This document shows positions 17,941-27,039 of a stretch of 64,000 nucleotides of DNA, piece after piece. The first letter of the stretch is position 1. Every line of letters begins with the position of its first letter. The DNA is taken from assembly GCF_040833995.1 (NCBI RefSeq), contig NZ_CP162137.1, positions 1,391,001-1,455,000 on the forward strand, in the 5' to 3' direction. The notes under the pieces are model-generated. The model did no database searches, was not told the origin of the DNA, and was given only the letters and a program-made list of their open reading frames with translations. Made by a program: the position numbers and the translations under genes. This DNA comes from Leptospira sp. WS58.C1. GTDB lineage: Bacteria; Spirochaetota; Leptospiria; Leptospirales; Leptospiraceae.

Positions 17941-18386
17941 TACAGCCTCTTGTAGGACCTCCTACAAAGTTTGGGAAGAAGGCCCCCACCCGAGTTTTGG
18001 GTGGAGGAGGAGGGCCCGTGGGAGGTTCCTTCCTGGCTCTATATCAGATAATTTTCAATCTTTCAAGTTCAGTTTGCAGTCCTCTGGGATGGAATGTAGA
18101 TTCTGAATTCCGGCCTGACCGGGTTTTGATTGAAATTTTCCTTCGGGTTACTGCGCTTAAATGCAACGCGATGATTTTAGTTAAGCTTTCGATTCATACG
18201 AATGGCTTGAATTATAGCTTTCCTCTCGTTTGGCCTTCGGCCACCGACGCGCTTCACGGTCGTTGCCTCGCTTCCTACGGGTCGCTGCGCCAGGGATGCG
18301 AAGGGCTTGTCCCACCGAAGGTGGGATGAGGCAGGCTCGCCGAACCCGTAGCAGCCCGGTCCCACCGAAAGGCGGGAGGCGCCAAA
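17941..18386. repeat. Hairpin-rich, GC-rich intergenic segment
   Basis: The 620 bases between the ATP-grasp gene and flgF hold no supported gene. They contain a 7-bp stem TTGTAGG/CCTACAA (17950-17967), and CCACCC/GGGTGG within a larger GGCCC/GGGCC hairpin (17981-18017). GGCC-TTC-GGCC is at about 18232-18242. A perfect CCCACC-GAA-GGTGGG hairpin (18311-18325) and a near copy CCCACC-GAAA-GGCGGG (18361-18376) lie within or next to an 8-bp outer stem CTACGGGT/ACCCGTAG (18275-18282 with 18344-18351). This looks like a folded repeat unit of the genome. Confidence 0.5.
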
Positions 18387-18500
18387 CCTTAAATCTTAGG
18401 AATGGTAGGAACTCCTTCTTATTTTTTCTTTTTATGTCTTCAAAAGCGTAATGGGATTTTTGAAAAACTCCGATCCTTAAATAGAGCAGGAGAAAGTAGA

Positions 18501-19364
18501 ATGTTAAGAGGAATGTACACCGGATCTAACGGGATGATCGTGCAGCAGACGCGCATGGACGTTATCTCCAACAATCTTGCAAACGTGGACAAGACTGCAT
18601 TCAAAAGGGACACAACGTTGTTCAAAACTTTTCCGGAACTTCTGATCCATCGATTCAATGAGGACGGAGTAGGTAAGGTGCCTATGGGTTCCTTCGATAC
18701 GGCTCCCGTGGTCGGCAAACTCGGGTTAGGCGCCGAAGTGAATGAAATTTATACAAGATTCGAACAAGGGGCTGTGAAGAAGACGGACAATCCTTTCGAC
18801 ATGATGCTGCAAGATAGGCCTGGCACGGAACATCCCGCATTTTTTAGCGTATTGACCAATAGAGGTGAAAGACTTTCTCGCTCCGGGGCTTTCGTTTTGG
18901 ATACGAACGGCTATTTGGTGACTCCTCAGGGTTTTCCTCTGATGGGTGAGAACGGGCCGATCAAAGTCGCTCGCGGAAATTTTTTAATCAAAGAAAATGG
19001 AGAAGTTTGGATCAACGGAGAAATCGGTAACGATCCTCGTAATTCCGTTGGAGCCGATAAGAATAGATTCGAAACTCCTGTTCTTTTGGATCGTATCAAG
19101 ATCCGCACTGTGGAAAATCCTCGTCACTTAGATAAAGAAGGCGACTCTTTCTATAACGATACCCCCGAGTCGGGCGAGCCAAGACCTTTTCTTTTGGAAG
19201 AAGAACCGAATCTTCTACAAGGTTATTTAGAAGCTTCTAATGTGAGTGTCGTAACTGAAATGGTGGAGATGATCGAAGTGAACCGTTCTTACGAAGCGAA
19301 TCAGAAGACCGTTCAGACTCAGGATCAGATGTTAGGGAAACTTCTGAACGATGTGTTGAGGTAG
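18501..19364 (+). CDS. flgF: Flagellar rod/hook-basal body protein FlgF
   Basis: Proximal-rod type protein of the FlgF/FlgG family, 287 residues. I place the start at ATG 18501 ([12 protein letters not shown]), preceded by an AGGAG ribosome site at about 18488-18493; the longer upstream frame crosses the repeat-rich spacer and is unlikely. The N-terminal rod motif [17 protein letters not shown] and the C-terminal [31 protein letters not shown] are intact. The reading frame ends [10 protein letters not shown], and its stop codon lies inside the 8-base target site of the adjacent transposon. The insertion therefore did not truncate the protein, but it may cut it off from downstream flagellar genes. 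Confidence 0.9.
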   Translation: MLRGMYTGSNGMIVQQTRMDVISNNLANVDKTAFKRDTTLFKTFPELLIHRFNEDGVGKVPMGSFDTAPVVGKLGLGAEVNEIYTRFEQGAVKKTDNPFDMMLQDRPGTEHPAFFSVLTNRGERLSRSGAFVLDTNGYLVTPQGFPLMGENGPIKVARGNFLIKENGEVWINGEIGNDPRNSVGADKNRFETPVLLDRIKIRTVENPRHLDKEGDSFYNDTPESGEPRPFLLEEEPNLLQGYLEASNVSVVTEMVEMIEVNRSYEANQKTVQTQDQMLGKLLNDVLR

Positions 19365-20591
19365 TAATAACATAGCTCCAATCCCCACAGAGTCTTCGGC
19401 TCCATCTTGAATTAGAATGTCGAGTCCGAGGACTTTTGCGTTCTTGAGAAACGCGAATTCATTCAGATACAAGGTCGAGTATTCTGGTGTTGTATAGCAA
19501 TATGCACCAAAGGAAGTTTTGAGTAATCTCTGGTTTCCTTCTGCTACCTGAGAATGCACTCCGTATTTGCTCCATCTATTCCTGGCCCAGCGATACCTTC
19601 CTTTTTTCGATTTTGCATTATGATTTACCGATCTATGATTTCTGTATATTCCCCAAAGCCAACGGTATCCTTGGTCCGTGAATAGTGGAGTTCGAATTGG
19701 CAAATGTTCTTTGATGATTGGTCCGAGAGTATTTGCTTTTTGATTTGGAACCGAGTGAAAGAATACTGGCCCACGCTTTACTGCGATTGTATGAACTAAG
19801 GTTCCAATTTGTTTTCCACCAAGTTTATCTGAGAGGTATATGGAAGCAGTTGCTCCACTGTGACGGAACCGTTTTCTTCCTTTATTTGCTCTGGCAGATG
19901 CGGAATACAAAACGGCTGTATCTGCGCAAATATACGAACGCTTTGCCATTTTCTTTGTTATATCCGTATTCTCATTTGGAGGAAGGTTAAAGTCTCGAAA
20001 TTCATCTTCTAAGAGTTTGAATGTAATTCGTTTATATATTTCCAATTGTTCGGATGCAAATATTTGGAATCTTCTTTTGAGGAGTAAAGCTGCCTTATAT
20101 GAGATTCCTAATCTCTTTGTGATCTCTGTTGAAGTGAGAACTTTTGGATGTTGGATGAAAGATTCGTGAAATACATATCCAAACATCCAAAGTGGAAGTT
20201 TGAATTGTTGAAGGGGAGTGGATGAGAGTCTGGAAGTTTGGTAATGACAAACTCTACAACGAATCACATCCGGTCTAGTTGAGATTTCTTTATCCAGAAT
20301 TTGGTCTTCGCAATGAGGACAAAACTTTTTGTAAAAATCATTCAGGATCTTCTTGGTGATCTGTTCGAAGAATGGAATATTAATTCCTGCATGCTTGAAT
20401 TTGCTAGAGGTTTTGGAAGATGATCTTTTACCGGAATCTAAATTCCGCTTCTCGACAGCGGGGGTTGCTCGCGCGCGATTTGTGAGAAATGGTAACAGGG
20501 GATATAACAAATTTTGATCAAAGCTCTGCATTTCCAATGGATTGTATTCAAAGCCTGTTTTTTCAGGTTTTTTAAGATCAAAATTCTGCAT
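19332..20591 (-). CDS. IS1595-like (ISXO2-type) transposase, copy 1
   Basis: DDE-type transposase. The N-terminal zinc ribbon has CPHC...CRVC at about residues 94-97 and 114-117. A helix-turn-helix region follows ([22 protein letters not shown], about 155-175). The catalytic domain carries D in CADTAV, D in [11 protein letters not shown], the VNH motif and E in [11 protein letters not shown]. The open frame starts 88 bases outside the IS right end and stops 35 bases beyond its left end inside flgF, so neither the ATG nor the stop belongs to the element. A non-ATG start within the IS is possible. Confidence 0.8.
   Translation of the reverse strand: MQNFDLKKPEKTGFEYNPLEMQSFDQNLLYPLLPFLTNRARATPAVEKRNLDSGKRSSSKTSSKFKHAGINIPFFEQITKKILNDFYKKFCPHCEDQILDKEISTRPDVIRCRVCHYQTSRLSSTPLQQFKLPLWMFGYVFHESFIQHPKVLTSTEITKRLGISYKAALLLKRRFQIFASEQLEIYKRITFKLLEDEFRDFNLPPNENTDITKKMAKRSYICADTAVLYSASARANKGRKRFRHSGATASIYLSDKLGGKQIGTLVHTIAVKRGPVFFHSVPNQKANTLGPIIKEHLPIRTPLFTDQGYRWLWGIYRNHRSVNHNAKSKKGRYRWARNRWSKYGVHSQVAEGNQRLLKTSFGAYCYTTPEYSTLYLNEFAFLKNAKVLGLDILIQDGAEDSVGIGAMLLLPQHIVQKFP
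19359..19366. repeat. Left 8-bp target-site duplication (AGGTAGTA)
   Basis: AGGTAGTA lies immediately before the first base of IS copy 1. The same 8-mer follows the last base of IS copy 2 (47460-47467) and occurs once more after element 3 (48697-48704). 8 bp is the duplication length known for the IS1595 family. Confidence 0.75.
19367..20503 (-). mobile_element. Insertion sequence copy 1 (IS1595-like)
   Basis: Identical as far as I can read to 46323-47459. The left end on the + strand begins AT-N10-CAATCC; the right end read inward begins ATCCCCTGTTACCATTTC, a weak inverted match. The transposase is on the - strand. Confidence 0.8.
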
Positions 20592-20677
20592 TACAAGGCT
20601 CTATTCCCGATCGGATAAATCGTTTTTTACAGAATTTGAAAATGAAATAAATGTAAATGGAAAAATGAGAAATTCGA

Positions 20678-20923
20678 TTATTTCGCTTTTTTGGGCTTAT
20701 CTTCCGGAATTGGAACGTTCAATAATTCCTTTGGATGAACTCCAAGAGCTTTTGCAATTTTGAATAAACTCTGTAAACTCGGTGCTCCGTCACCGGATTC
20801 TATCCTTTGATAAACCCGAACTCCCATATCCAAACCGGTTAATTCTTCCTGGGAAAGTTTCTTATCCAACCTCAGTTGTTTGATTCGTTTGCTGACGCTT
20901 CTTTGAAAGGATTCATAATCCAT
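20678..20923 (-). CDS. XRE-family helix-turn-helix regulator
   Basis: 81 residues, almost only the Cro/C1-type DNA-binding domain: RIKQLRLDKKLSQEELTGLDMG (helices 1-2) and a later VYQRIESGDGAPSLQSLFKIAKALG segment. A short lysine-rich tail follows. It is the first gene inside the transposon on the - strand, with its own control region (20924-21127) shared with the divergent secreted-protein gene. It probably represses the neighbouring mobile-element genes (inference). Confidence 0.8.
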   Translation of the reverse strand: MDYESFQRSVSKRIKQLRLDKKLSQEELTGLDMGVRVYQRIESGDGAPSLQSLFKIAKALGVHPKELLNVPIPEDKPKKAK

Positions 20924-21127
20924 CCGTGAATTTTAAGGTCGTTCGGCTATTAATACCATGCTACATGTAACACGCTAAAAATAGCGTTGACTAAAATGAC
21001 GCGACAAATAGTTTCGATAAATTTCCATCGTTCTGCTCGCTTTTTGGCATATTTCCTAATTCATCAAAATAGGAAGTCCTTAACGAACTAAACCATCGGA
21101 GATTTACCTTCAAAGGAGAATCTAAAT

Positions 21128-21436
21128 ATGAGAAAGAAAACAAATCTGCTGAGCAAATTATTTGCTTTGGCTTCGATTTTAATTGTTAGTCCGTTATTCG
21201 CTTTCCCAAAAGTGGGGAACTTGTCCGGGCGAATTCTTTACATTTCAGTATATAACGGAAACGATCAACTCGTTCAAAGAGTAAAACTGAATCCAGGCGA
21301 AAGAGTAACTTTATCAGCCTGCGATCAGTTTGTGGTATATGGAATCTCGGAGCCACCTACTCAAATGCTTAAATTCTCCTCATGCGATAGGGAAGCCGTC
21401 ATAAACGAAAGTCTTACCGCTCAACGAGCCAATTGA
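21128..21436 (+). CDS. Small secreted protein of unknown function
   Basis: 102 residues. A clear signal peptide (LLSKLFALASILIVSPLFAF) covers about residues 6-26; the mature part is about 75 residues with two cysteines (SACDQF, SSCDRE) that could form a disulphide. A good ribosome site (AAAGGAG) lies at 21112-21118. It is followed after 10 bases by a lipoprotein gene on the same strand, so the two form a small envelope operon. No family was recognised. Confidence 0.6.
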   Translation: MRKKTNLLSKLFALASILIVSPLFAFPKVGNLSGRILYISVYNGNDQLVQRVKLNPGERVTLSACDQFVVYGISEPPTQMLKFSSCDREAVINESLTAQRAN

Positions 21437-21446
21437 TTAAATTTCC

Positions 21447-22535
21447 ATGAAAAATATGTTTCTATATTTTGGATGCCGGTTTATAGCCGGCATCGTTTTA
21501 TTATCATGTTTAGAATCTTGCTTAAGTATCGGAGAACGCAGAACCGTTTTAGAAAAGAAGGAAATAGGTAAAGAGAACGTTGACCTTGATTTTAGAACCT
21601 TTCCTCCGGAGATTGACGGTGATTTTATTTTAGTTGGTATCGAACAGAAATCTTCTTTCAAGTATAAATCTAAAATCAGATTATCTCGAGAGATTGAGAG
21701 AAATTCGGAAGGAGAAATTTGTGGAGGCTCAAAAGTTGAATACTATGATCGGCAGGGAACTAGAAAATTCAAATGCGAATATGATTACAAATATTCATTA
21801 ATTCTCGCCACTGTTTTTACTGTTGGTGCTGCTCTTCCTCTTGTTGCTTTGTTCGATTGGTTGCCTACTCAGTTTAAGACGGGAGAAGAAGAATTCGAAG
21901 AGGATACGATCGAAGAAAAATATGTTCGTAATTGCTCATCGGATAACCCTTTAAATAAGGGAAAGGCGTTTTTCGAATATACTTTTGATGACGAATGGAT
22001 AGTTGTCAAAAGAGTTCCTATTAAGGATTGCTTCGCAAGAATTCCAATCAACAACGATTTCAATAATGCATACGAGTTTACTTATCGAATAAATATCAAT
22101 CAGGAGATTTATAACTCAGGCATCATTGCATACAATACAGGAGGCGATAGATTTTTTGGAACTGAAAGCAAAAAATTCAAGGAAGCAAGACAAAAGGCGG
22201 ACCAATTATTTGCTCTTGTATCGGAAAGGCGAAGTAAAGAAGCGGAAGAGAGACATGAGCAGGAAATCAAACAATGCGAATTATTTTTTAATCGGTTAGT
22301 TCCGTATTTTAAATTGAACACTCCCGTCGTCGGAGCAGGACCTACTTGCTCGGTCACTTGTGATCGTTTTGTTCGTTTTAATTATCCAACCAATTCTTGG
22401 GGAAAATTTCCCGAGTGTGTAAATCGATGCAAGAGTTGTTGGAGTTCTGTCGGTTGGGGTCAGGCAGGGGAAAGTAAGAAGGGAGCAGGCAGCGAATACA
22501 ATTACGAGGATCTAAAAAAGATGAGATCGTATTGA
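21447..22535 (+). CDS. Lipoprotein of unknown function
   Basis: 362 residues with an N-terminal lipoprotein signal. The hydrophobic segment FIAGIVLLSCLESC offers two cysteines, of which LESC at about residues 22-25 is the better lipobox. A second hydrophobic stretch lies at about 113-130 (LILATVFTVGAALPLVALF). The C-terminal third is rich in charged coil followed by cysteines (PTCSVTCDRF, CVNRCKSCW). I recognise no family. It ends just before a strong bidirectional terminator. Confidence 0.6.
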   Translation: MKNMFLYFGCRFIAGIVLLSCLESCLSIGERRTVLEKKEIGKENVDLDFRTFPPEIDGDFILVGIEQKSSFKYKSKIRLSREIERNSEGEICGGSKVEYYDRQGTRKFKCEYDYKYSLILATVFTVGAALPLVALFDWLPTQFKTGEEEFEEDTIEEKYVRNCSSDNPLNKGKAFFEYTFDDEWIVVKRVPIKDCFARIPINNDFNNAYEFTYRININQEIYNSGIIAYNTGGDRFFGTESKKFKEARQKADQLFALVSERRSKEAEERHEQEIKQCELFFNRLVPYFKLNTPVVGAGPTCSVTCDRFVRFNYPTNSWGKFPECVNRCKSCWSSVGWGQAGESKKGAGSEYNYEDLKKMRSY

Positions 22536-22594
22536 TTCTGAAAACGAAAAGATCATAATATTTCAGAAATTTATTCGTCCTTTAAACAGTAAGA

Positions 22595-22633
22595 AAAGAA
22601 TCCCGAGTCCGAACAAGGAGATCGGGATTCTTT
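22595..22633. terminator. Bidirectional intrinsic terminator
   Basis: A 12-bp perfect stem AAAGAATCCCGA / TCGGGATTCTTT with a 15-base loop, A-rich on the left and T-rich on the right. It sits between two convergent genes (21447-22535 and 22641-23768). Confidence 0.75.
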
Positions 22634-22640
22634 GATGAAT

Positions 22641-23768
22641 TTACGCTGCACGTTTTCGCGGGTTCTTTCGTTTTTCTAGTAAGCCTTGTTTTAACTCGTT
22701 TATGTGATCGTAACCGTGCAGAATGATTTCCTTCATTAAACCTGCGGTGATTAGCAACTTATATGCCCTTTCTTTAATGCGCTTCCTTCTTGATTGAGAT
22801 GTGCCTGACTTGAATGATAGCCGCATGATTTTAAATTCGTTCCTGCGTATGAATTCTTCTAAGAGACCTTTTTCGTTTATTTTCAAGAGAGTCCTTGCTA
22901 AAAGAGCCTCTTTCCGAGGATTAATCGAGTTTTTTCCTTTGAAGAAAATTTCCAATTCGTTTTGCAATGAGGTCGAACTGGGGAGGTGATCGAAATTTAA
23001 GATCGGCTTTAGAAGTTTATTCGCCTTTGAACGAAAAAATTTATCACAGTCAAAATTTTCCAAATAAGTAAAATACGGGAATTTAGGATCAAGGAACTTA
23101 TAAAAAAATACGAACTTTTTAAACTGCTCGGAAATCCAACGTGTCCCGTAGTAACGAAATTCCATTCGTAATATGTTTTCGGGACCTACTGAATCATAAT
23201 TCGATAATGATTTTAATTGTTCGGCTTTATCATAAACGATCGCTTCGAAAGAAGCCCGTTTTCCGGGATTTTTATAGTAAACCGAGCTTCCATATCGAAT
23301 TGTTTTCTTTGTTCTTGGAAAATGCAATAACGACAAAATGGAAAAATATTTTGAATATTTCTCTTCAAGAATTAAATTTCTGAATATGTCTAACCTGGCA
23401 AGCTTTGCCCCGTTCAAGTTTTCGATTTTGACGCCTGCGTTATTCAATTTATTGTTTAAGAGTGATAAGATTAAATTCATATTGAGGGGAGTGTCCGAAC
23501 ATAAATTGTTTCCATTAAAGAGGCTAGAAATAGAAAATTGAAGACCGAAATAATGCGACTTATGAGGATTCGTTGATTTTGTTATTCGGATTCCTCCGAT
23601 AAATCCGGTGTGCAAATCGTATTTCGAATTTTTACTTCTTTCGATTTGAAAAGGCATTTTGCCCAATTCTTGAAAAAGGACGTTTTCCTTTGGAATTAAA
23701 ATTTGGACAGAATCGATTCCTGTATAATTCTCAATTTCTAAATTCCTTATTGGTTTGTTACTGAACAT
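22641..23768 (-). CDS. Putative replication initiator of a plasmid or filamentous-phage type
   Basis: 375 residues, very basic at the C-terminus. By eye the layout resembles phage gene II/Rep_trans initiators: AKLARLDIFRNLILEEKYSKY near residue 120, a GSSVYYKNPGKRASFEAIVYDKAEQL block near 160-185, then ILRMEFRYYGTRW near 200. These match the L-x-R-x-D, shared YDK and LR-x-E patterns of that group, but I cannot identify the nicking tyrosine. It is convergent with the lipoprotein gene and next to a tyrosine recombinase, as expected for an integrated small replicon. A conserved phage protein of another role is possible. Confidence 0.45.
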   Translation of the reverse strand: MFSNKPIRNLEIENYTGIDSVQILIPKENVLFQELGKMPFQIERSKNSKYDLHTGFIGGIRITKSTNPHKSHYFGLQFSISSLFNGNNLCSDTPLNMNLILSLLNNKLNNAGVKIENLNGAKLARLDIFRNLILEEKYSKYFSILSLLHFPRTKKTIRYGSSVYYKNPGKRASFEAIVYDKAEQLKSLSNYDSVGPENILRMEFRYYGTRWISEQFKKFVFFYKFLDPKFPYFTYLENFDCDKFFRSKANKLLKPILNFDHLPSSTSLQNELEIFFKGKNSINPRKEALLARTLLKINEKGLLEEFIRRNEFKIMRLSFKSGTSQSRRKRIKERAYKLLITAGLMKEIILHGYDHINELKQGLLEKRKNPRKRAA

Positions 23769-23986
23769 TGTGTTTTCCTATAAAAATATTTCCTGACGGA
23801 GTGATTATATTTTATAAATGCGGAACGCAAAATGTCTGAATAAAGTGCAGAGTTTTCTAAATTTTTATAATATAGTTACCTTAGGTTGTTTTTAATTAAA
23901 TAAAAAGATCTTTATCTTTACTAAACGAAGCTACTAAGTCTTTTGTAATCATTGAATAGATGATTCTTAGAATTTTATTTTCTATT
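23769..23986. other. AT-rich spacer between recombinase and putative initiator genes
   Basis: Very AT-rich sequence that contains the promoter region of the putative initiator and possibly its origin. I found no strong iterons or stem-loop that I could defend. Confidence 0.25.
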
Positions 23987-24646
23987 TTACCATTCTAAAT
24001 AAGAAGATCCGTCAAAATACGGCTTTGTATAAAATTTTGACGTTGTTATTGGCGTAGAATGTCCTAATACCTTTTGAGCAGCAATGGAGCCTGCTTTTTC
24101 CAATAATTTTTGTCCTACGGTATGTCGAATTGCATGAGGATGTGCGGTTCGCCCAATACAGGTTTTCACATTCCACGAATTTACGATCCTTTGGAGGCTT
24201 CTGGTTGTTATGGGAGTCCTTGTTTTCTGATGCCTTTTAGGACGAGAAAGGAAGAAATGGTCGGATATTATATCGGCTATGTTATGGTATGCTTTTACGG
24301 CGGTTATAATCTCTTCTGAAAGGACTGAGTAACCCTTCTTTCCTCCTTTTCGAACATATTGGATTAAATTTTCCCCTGATGGCGCTTTAAAAATTCCTGA
24401 GAATCTGAGCGAAACGGTTTCTTTGGCTCTTAATCCCGTTTTGCTTATCAACAGAAAGATCGCCTTATTACGATAATCTTCTTCTGTTATTGGTAAGGAA
24501 AATCGTTCTTTTAACTCTCTCATTACCTCGTCCGTCATGCCTTTTCCAAAAATAGGAGATTCGCCTACTGGTGGTCTTTGCGATTTGCCTTTGCTCTTTT
24601 TTAGAATCGAATTCAATTCTATAATTTTTGCCGTATTCTCGCTCAT
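23987..24646 (-). CDS. Tyrosine recombinase/integrase
   Basis: 219 residues, short form. The catalytic set is complete: R73 in KTGLRAKE, a basic KGGKKG turn near 100-104 with the likely lysine, H171 and R174 in HPHAIRH, H196 in VLGHSTP and nucleophile Y206 in TSKFYTKP. The N-terminal core-binding domain is reduced to about 55 residues. It is divergent from the first helicase gene and adjacent to the putative initiator. This supports the view that 20.6-24.6 kb is the backbone of an integrative element trapped in the transposon. Attachment sites could not be recognised. Confidence 0.85.
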   Translation of the reverse strand: MSENTAKIIELNSILKKSKGKSQRPPVGESPIFGKGMTDEVMRELKERFSLPITEEDYRNKAIFLLISKTGLRAKETVSLRFSGIFKAPSGENLIQYVRKGGKKGYSVLSEEIITAVKAYHNIADIISDHFFLSRPKRHQKTRTPITTRSLQRIVNSWNVKTCIGRTAHPHAIRHTVGQKLLEKAGSIAAQKVLGHSTPITTSKFYTKPYFDGSSYLEW

Positions 24647-24902
24647 TTTTCTACCTCATGAAAAATATTATTCTGTTCGAGATTCGGCTTTAAATACCCA
24701 AGGAGGCAAAAATTCGTCTTTTTTCTTCAATTTTTGACATTTTTTCCCGACGATCAGGGAGAAATTTTTATACAATATAATAAGGGAGGCGGCTATTGAT
24801 AACATTATATAAACATAAATTATATAAATATAAAATACTTGATTTGTTGATTATTGTTTTTGGTCATGGTTTTATTGATCGACCAATGTGGAGGTAAATA
24901 CA

Positions 24903-26834
24903 TTGAAAATAGACCAATTTAAAATTCTGAAACCGTTTATCGTTGGAAATCCAAAACTAAGGCTTCCGCAAGTGGAATGTTTTGAGGCATTGAAGGATTC
25001 TCGCGAGAATCATCCGGATGATCGAGAACTGGGTATTGTATTACCCGTTGGGTGTGGTAAGACCGGATGTATTACCTTGGCGCCATTTGCTTTCCGTTCT
25101 AAGCGCACATTGGTTATTTCGCCAAGTTTGATAATCGCTGAACAATTGATGTCGAACTTTGATCCTTCGAATGCTTTCTGCTTTTATAAGAAATGCAATG
25201 TGTTAACCGATAATATATTTCCAGAATTTAGCGAAATCCGAGGGACAAATACGAATCAAAAGGATTTGGAACTATCGGACGTTGTTGTAACCAATATTCA
25301 TCAGTTGGGCACGGAGAATAACAGATGGATCAAAAAATTGTCTCAGGACTTTTTCGATTTAATTCTCTTTGACGAAGGACATCACAGTTTGGCGGAAACA
25401 TGGACTTTGCTCAAAATGAAATTCCCGAAAGCGTATATTGTAAATTTCAGTGCAACTCCCGTAAGAGCTGACGGAGAAAGAATGCCAGGAAAGATTGTTT
25501 ATTCTTTTCCTATTGCCAATGCAATCAAATTGAATTACGTGAAAAACCTTAAAGCGATCGTCTTGAATCCTGAAAAGATGAAATATCGAATATTCGGTTC
25601 TGAAGAAGAAATTGATTTAAAACGGATTGTTGAATTAGGTAAGGAACTTCCGGCTTTTCGGAGAGCAGTTGTGTCATCAAAGGAATCGTTGGATTCGATT
25701 GTGAATGCTTCAATTACCGAACTAAGAAAAATTCGTCAAGAGGCTAATGATGAACGTCCTAAGATAATTGCTTCTGCTCTGAATTTTAAGCATTGTAAGC
25801 AGATTGTTGAAGCGTACAAGGAAAGAGGATTGAGATGCGATTACATTCATAGCCGTAAAAATAACCAAAGAAATAATGATGCTTATCGTCAGTTAGAAAA
25901 TCATGAATTGGATGTAATTGTTCAGGTGAAAAAATTAGGAGAAGGATTTGACCATTCCTTCCTATGTGTTGCAGCTGTTTTTAGTGTTCATTTAACTCTC
26001 TCTCCTTTTCTTCAGTTTATTGGTCGAATTATGAGAACCAACAATGGAAATACAATTTTTCATCCGTTAAATCAAGGCGTTGTAGTTTTTCATGCGGGCG
26101 GGAATATTATACCCCGATGGAACGATCTCAGAGAATTTAGTGAAGCAGATCAGGAATATTTCAGCCAGTTGTTACCAATGTCTGGGATAGATTTTTCAAA
26201 GTCAGATGAATTGGTAGTTAATCCGGAAATCAATCTCGAAGCCACCGAAGCGCATGGATTTACTCAAGCTGAGTCAGATCCTTCTTTTGCTGAAAAAATA
26301 AAATCTTCCGAAATGCAACCGAAAGTTAATGAGGATGATTCAATTCCAGAAAATGAAATGTCTTCCTCGATAAATCGAAACGGTTTTCAGATTACGGAAC
26401 AAATAGGCCTGAACTGGGAAAGTCTGCCTTTGATTAAAGAAAATTTCGAGGCAATGGAAGCGATCCGAAAATTATCAGAGTTAGGCTTTAGTGGGCAACA
26501 AGTGTTGGAAGCAATGAACTCACAGCCTGTCATTCCCAAAGTCCAAAAACGTCAAGAGGCTCGTTATAATTTGAATGAACGTGTTAAAGCGGAAGTTGAT
26601 AAAATTTTGAATTCTATATCTCTCTCCGCTGACGGTTATGAATTGGATAAAAACCATCGTGGTAAGCCAAATTACATGATTCTAAAATCTTTGATCGATA
26701 TGCGTATCAACAATTTCATAAATCGGAAAGCGAATGAGCGAAGCGAGCTGTCTCAAAAGGACTTAGATTTGATAGATGAGAACTTCGAGGAATTAGTAGA
26801 GCCAGTTTGGCAAATAGATCTTACGGTGGCTTGA
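24903..26834 (+). CDS. SF2 DEAD/DEAH-type helicase, first of a tandem pair
   Basis: About 643 residues. The start is set at TTG 24903 because GGAGGT at 24890-24895 lies seven bases before it; a GTG at 24888 is the alternative. RecA1 domain: VGCGKTG (Walker A, residues 49-55), DEGH at 157-160 and SATP in VNFSATPVRADG. RecA2 domain: VQVKKLGEGFDH and FIGRIMR (motif VI). About 230 extra residues follow, including an acidic linker, a UBA-like AIRKLSELGFSGQQVLEAM segment and a basic helical end. It is paralogous to the next gene. It has no methylase or nuclease partner in reach, so it is not an ordinary type I/III restriction subunit. Confidence 0.75.
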   Translation: MKIDQFKILKPFIVGNPKLRLPQVECFEALKDSRENHPDDRELGIVLPVGCGKTGCITLAPFAFRSKRTLVISPSLIIAEQLMSNFDPSNAFCFYKKCNVLTDNIFPEFSEIRGTNTNQKDLELSDVVVTNIHQLGTENNRWIKKLSQDFFDLILFDEGHHSLAETWTLLKMKFPKAYIVNFSATPVRADGERMPGKIVYSFPIANAIKLNYVKNLKAIVLNPEKMKYRIFGSEEEIDLKRIVELGKELPAFRRAVVSSKESLDSIVNASITELRKIRQEANDERPKIIASALNFKHCKQIVEAYKERGLRCDYIHSRKNNQRNNDAYRQLENHELDVIVQVKKLGEGFDHSFLCVAAVFSVHLTLSPFLQFIGRIMRTNNGNTIFHPLNQGVVVFHAGGNIIPRWNDLREFSEADQEYFSQLLPMSGIDFSKSDELVVNPEINLEATEAHGFTQAESDPSFAEKIKSSEMQPKVNEDDSIPENEMSSSINRNGFQITEQIGLNWESLPLIKENFEAMEAIRKLSELGFSGQQVLEAMNSQPVIPKVQKRQEARYNLNERVKAEVDKILNSISLSADGYELDKNHRGKPNYMILKSLIDMRINNFINRKANERSELSQKDLDLIDENFEELVEPVWQIDLTVA

Positions 26835-27039
26835 TCTTGCTTCTTTGATCGGAAAATTCGCCTATTCACCATATTGGGGGTATTCTGGTAGTGAGTATCC
26901 CTTATAGGATAGCTACTGACTTTCGTAAATAATTGGAGAAATTTCTCGATTCAATGGTGACATAACGCACTTTTTCTGTTGTCGTGCTGTCTAACTTTCT
27001 AACGTTAAGTGGAATGGGGGGACTGCAGAGGGTATGACA

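Noticed and set aside
18402..18500. N-terminal extension of FlgF
   Set aside because: The extra 33 residues are encoded by the end of the repeat-rich spacer, have no FlgF match, and a good ribosome site stands before the ATG at 18501.
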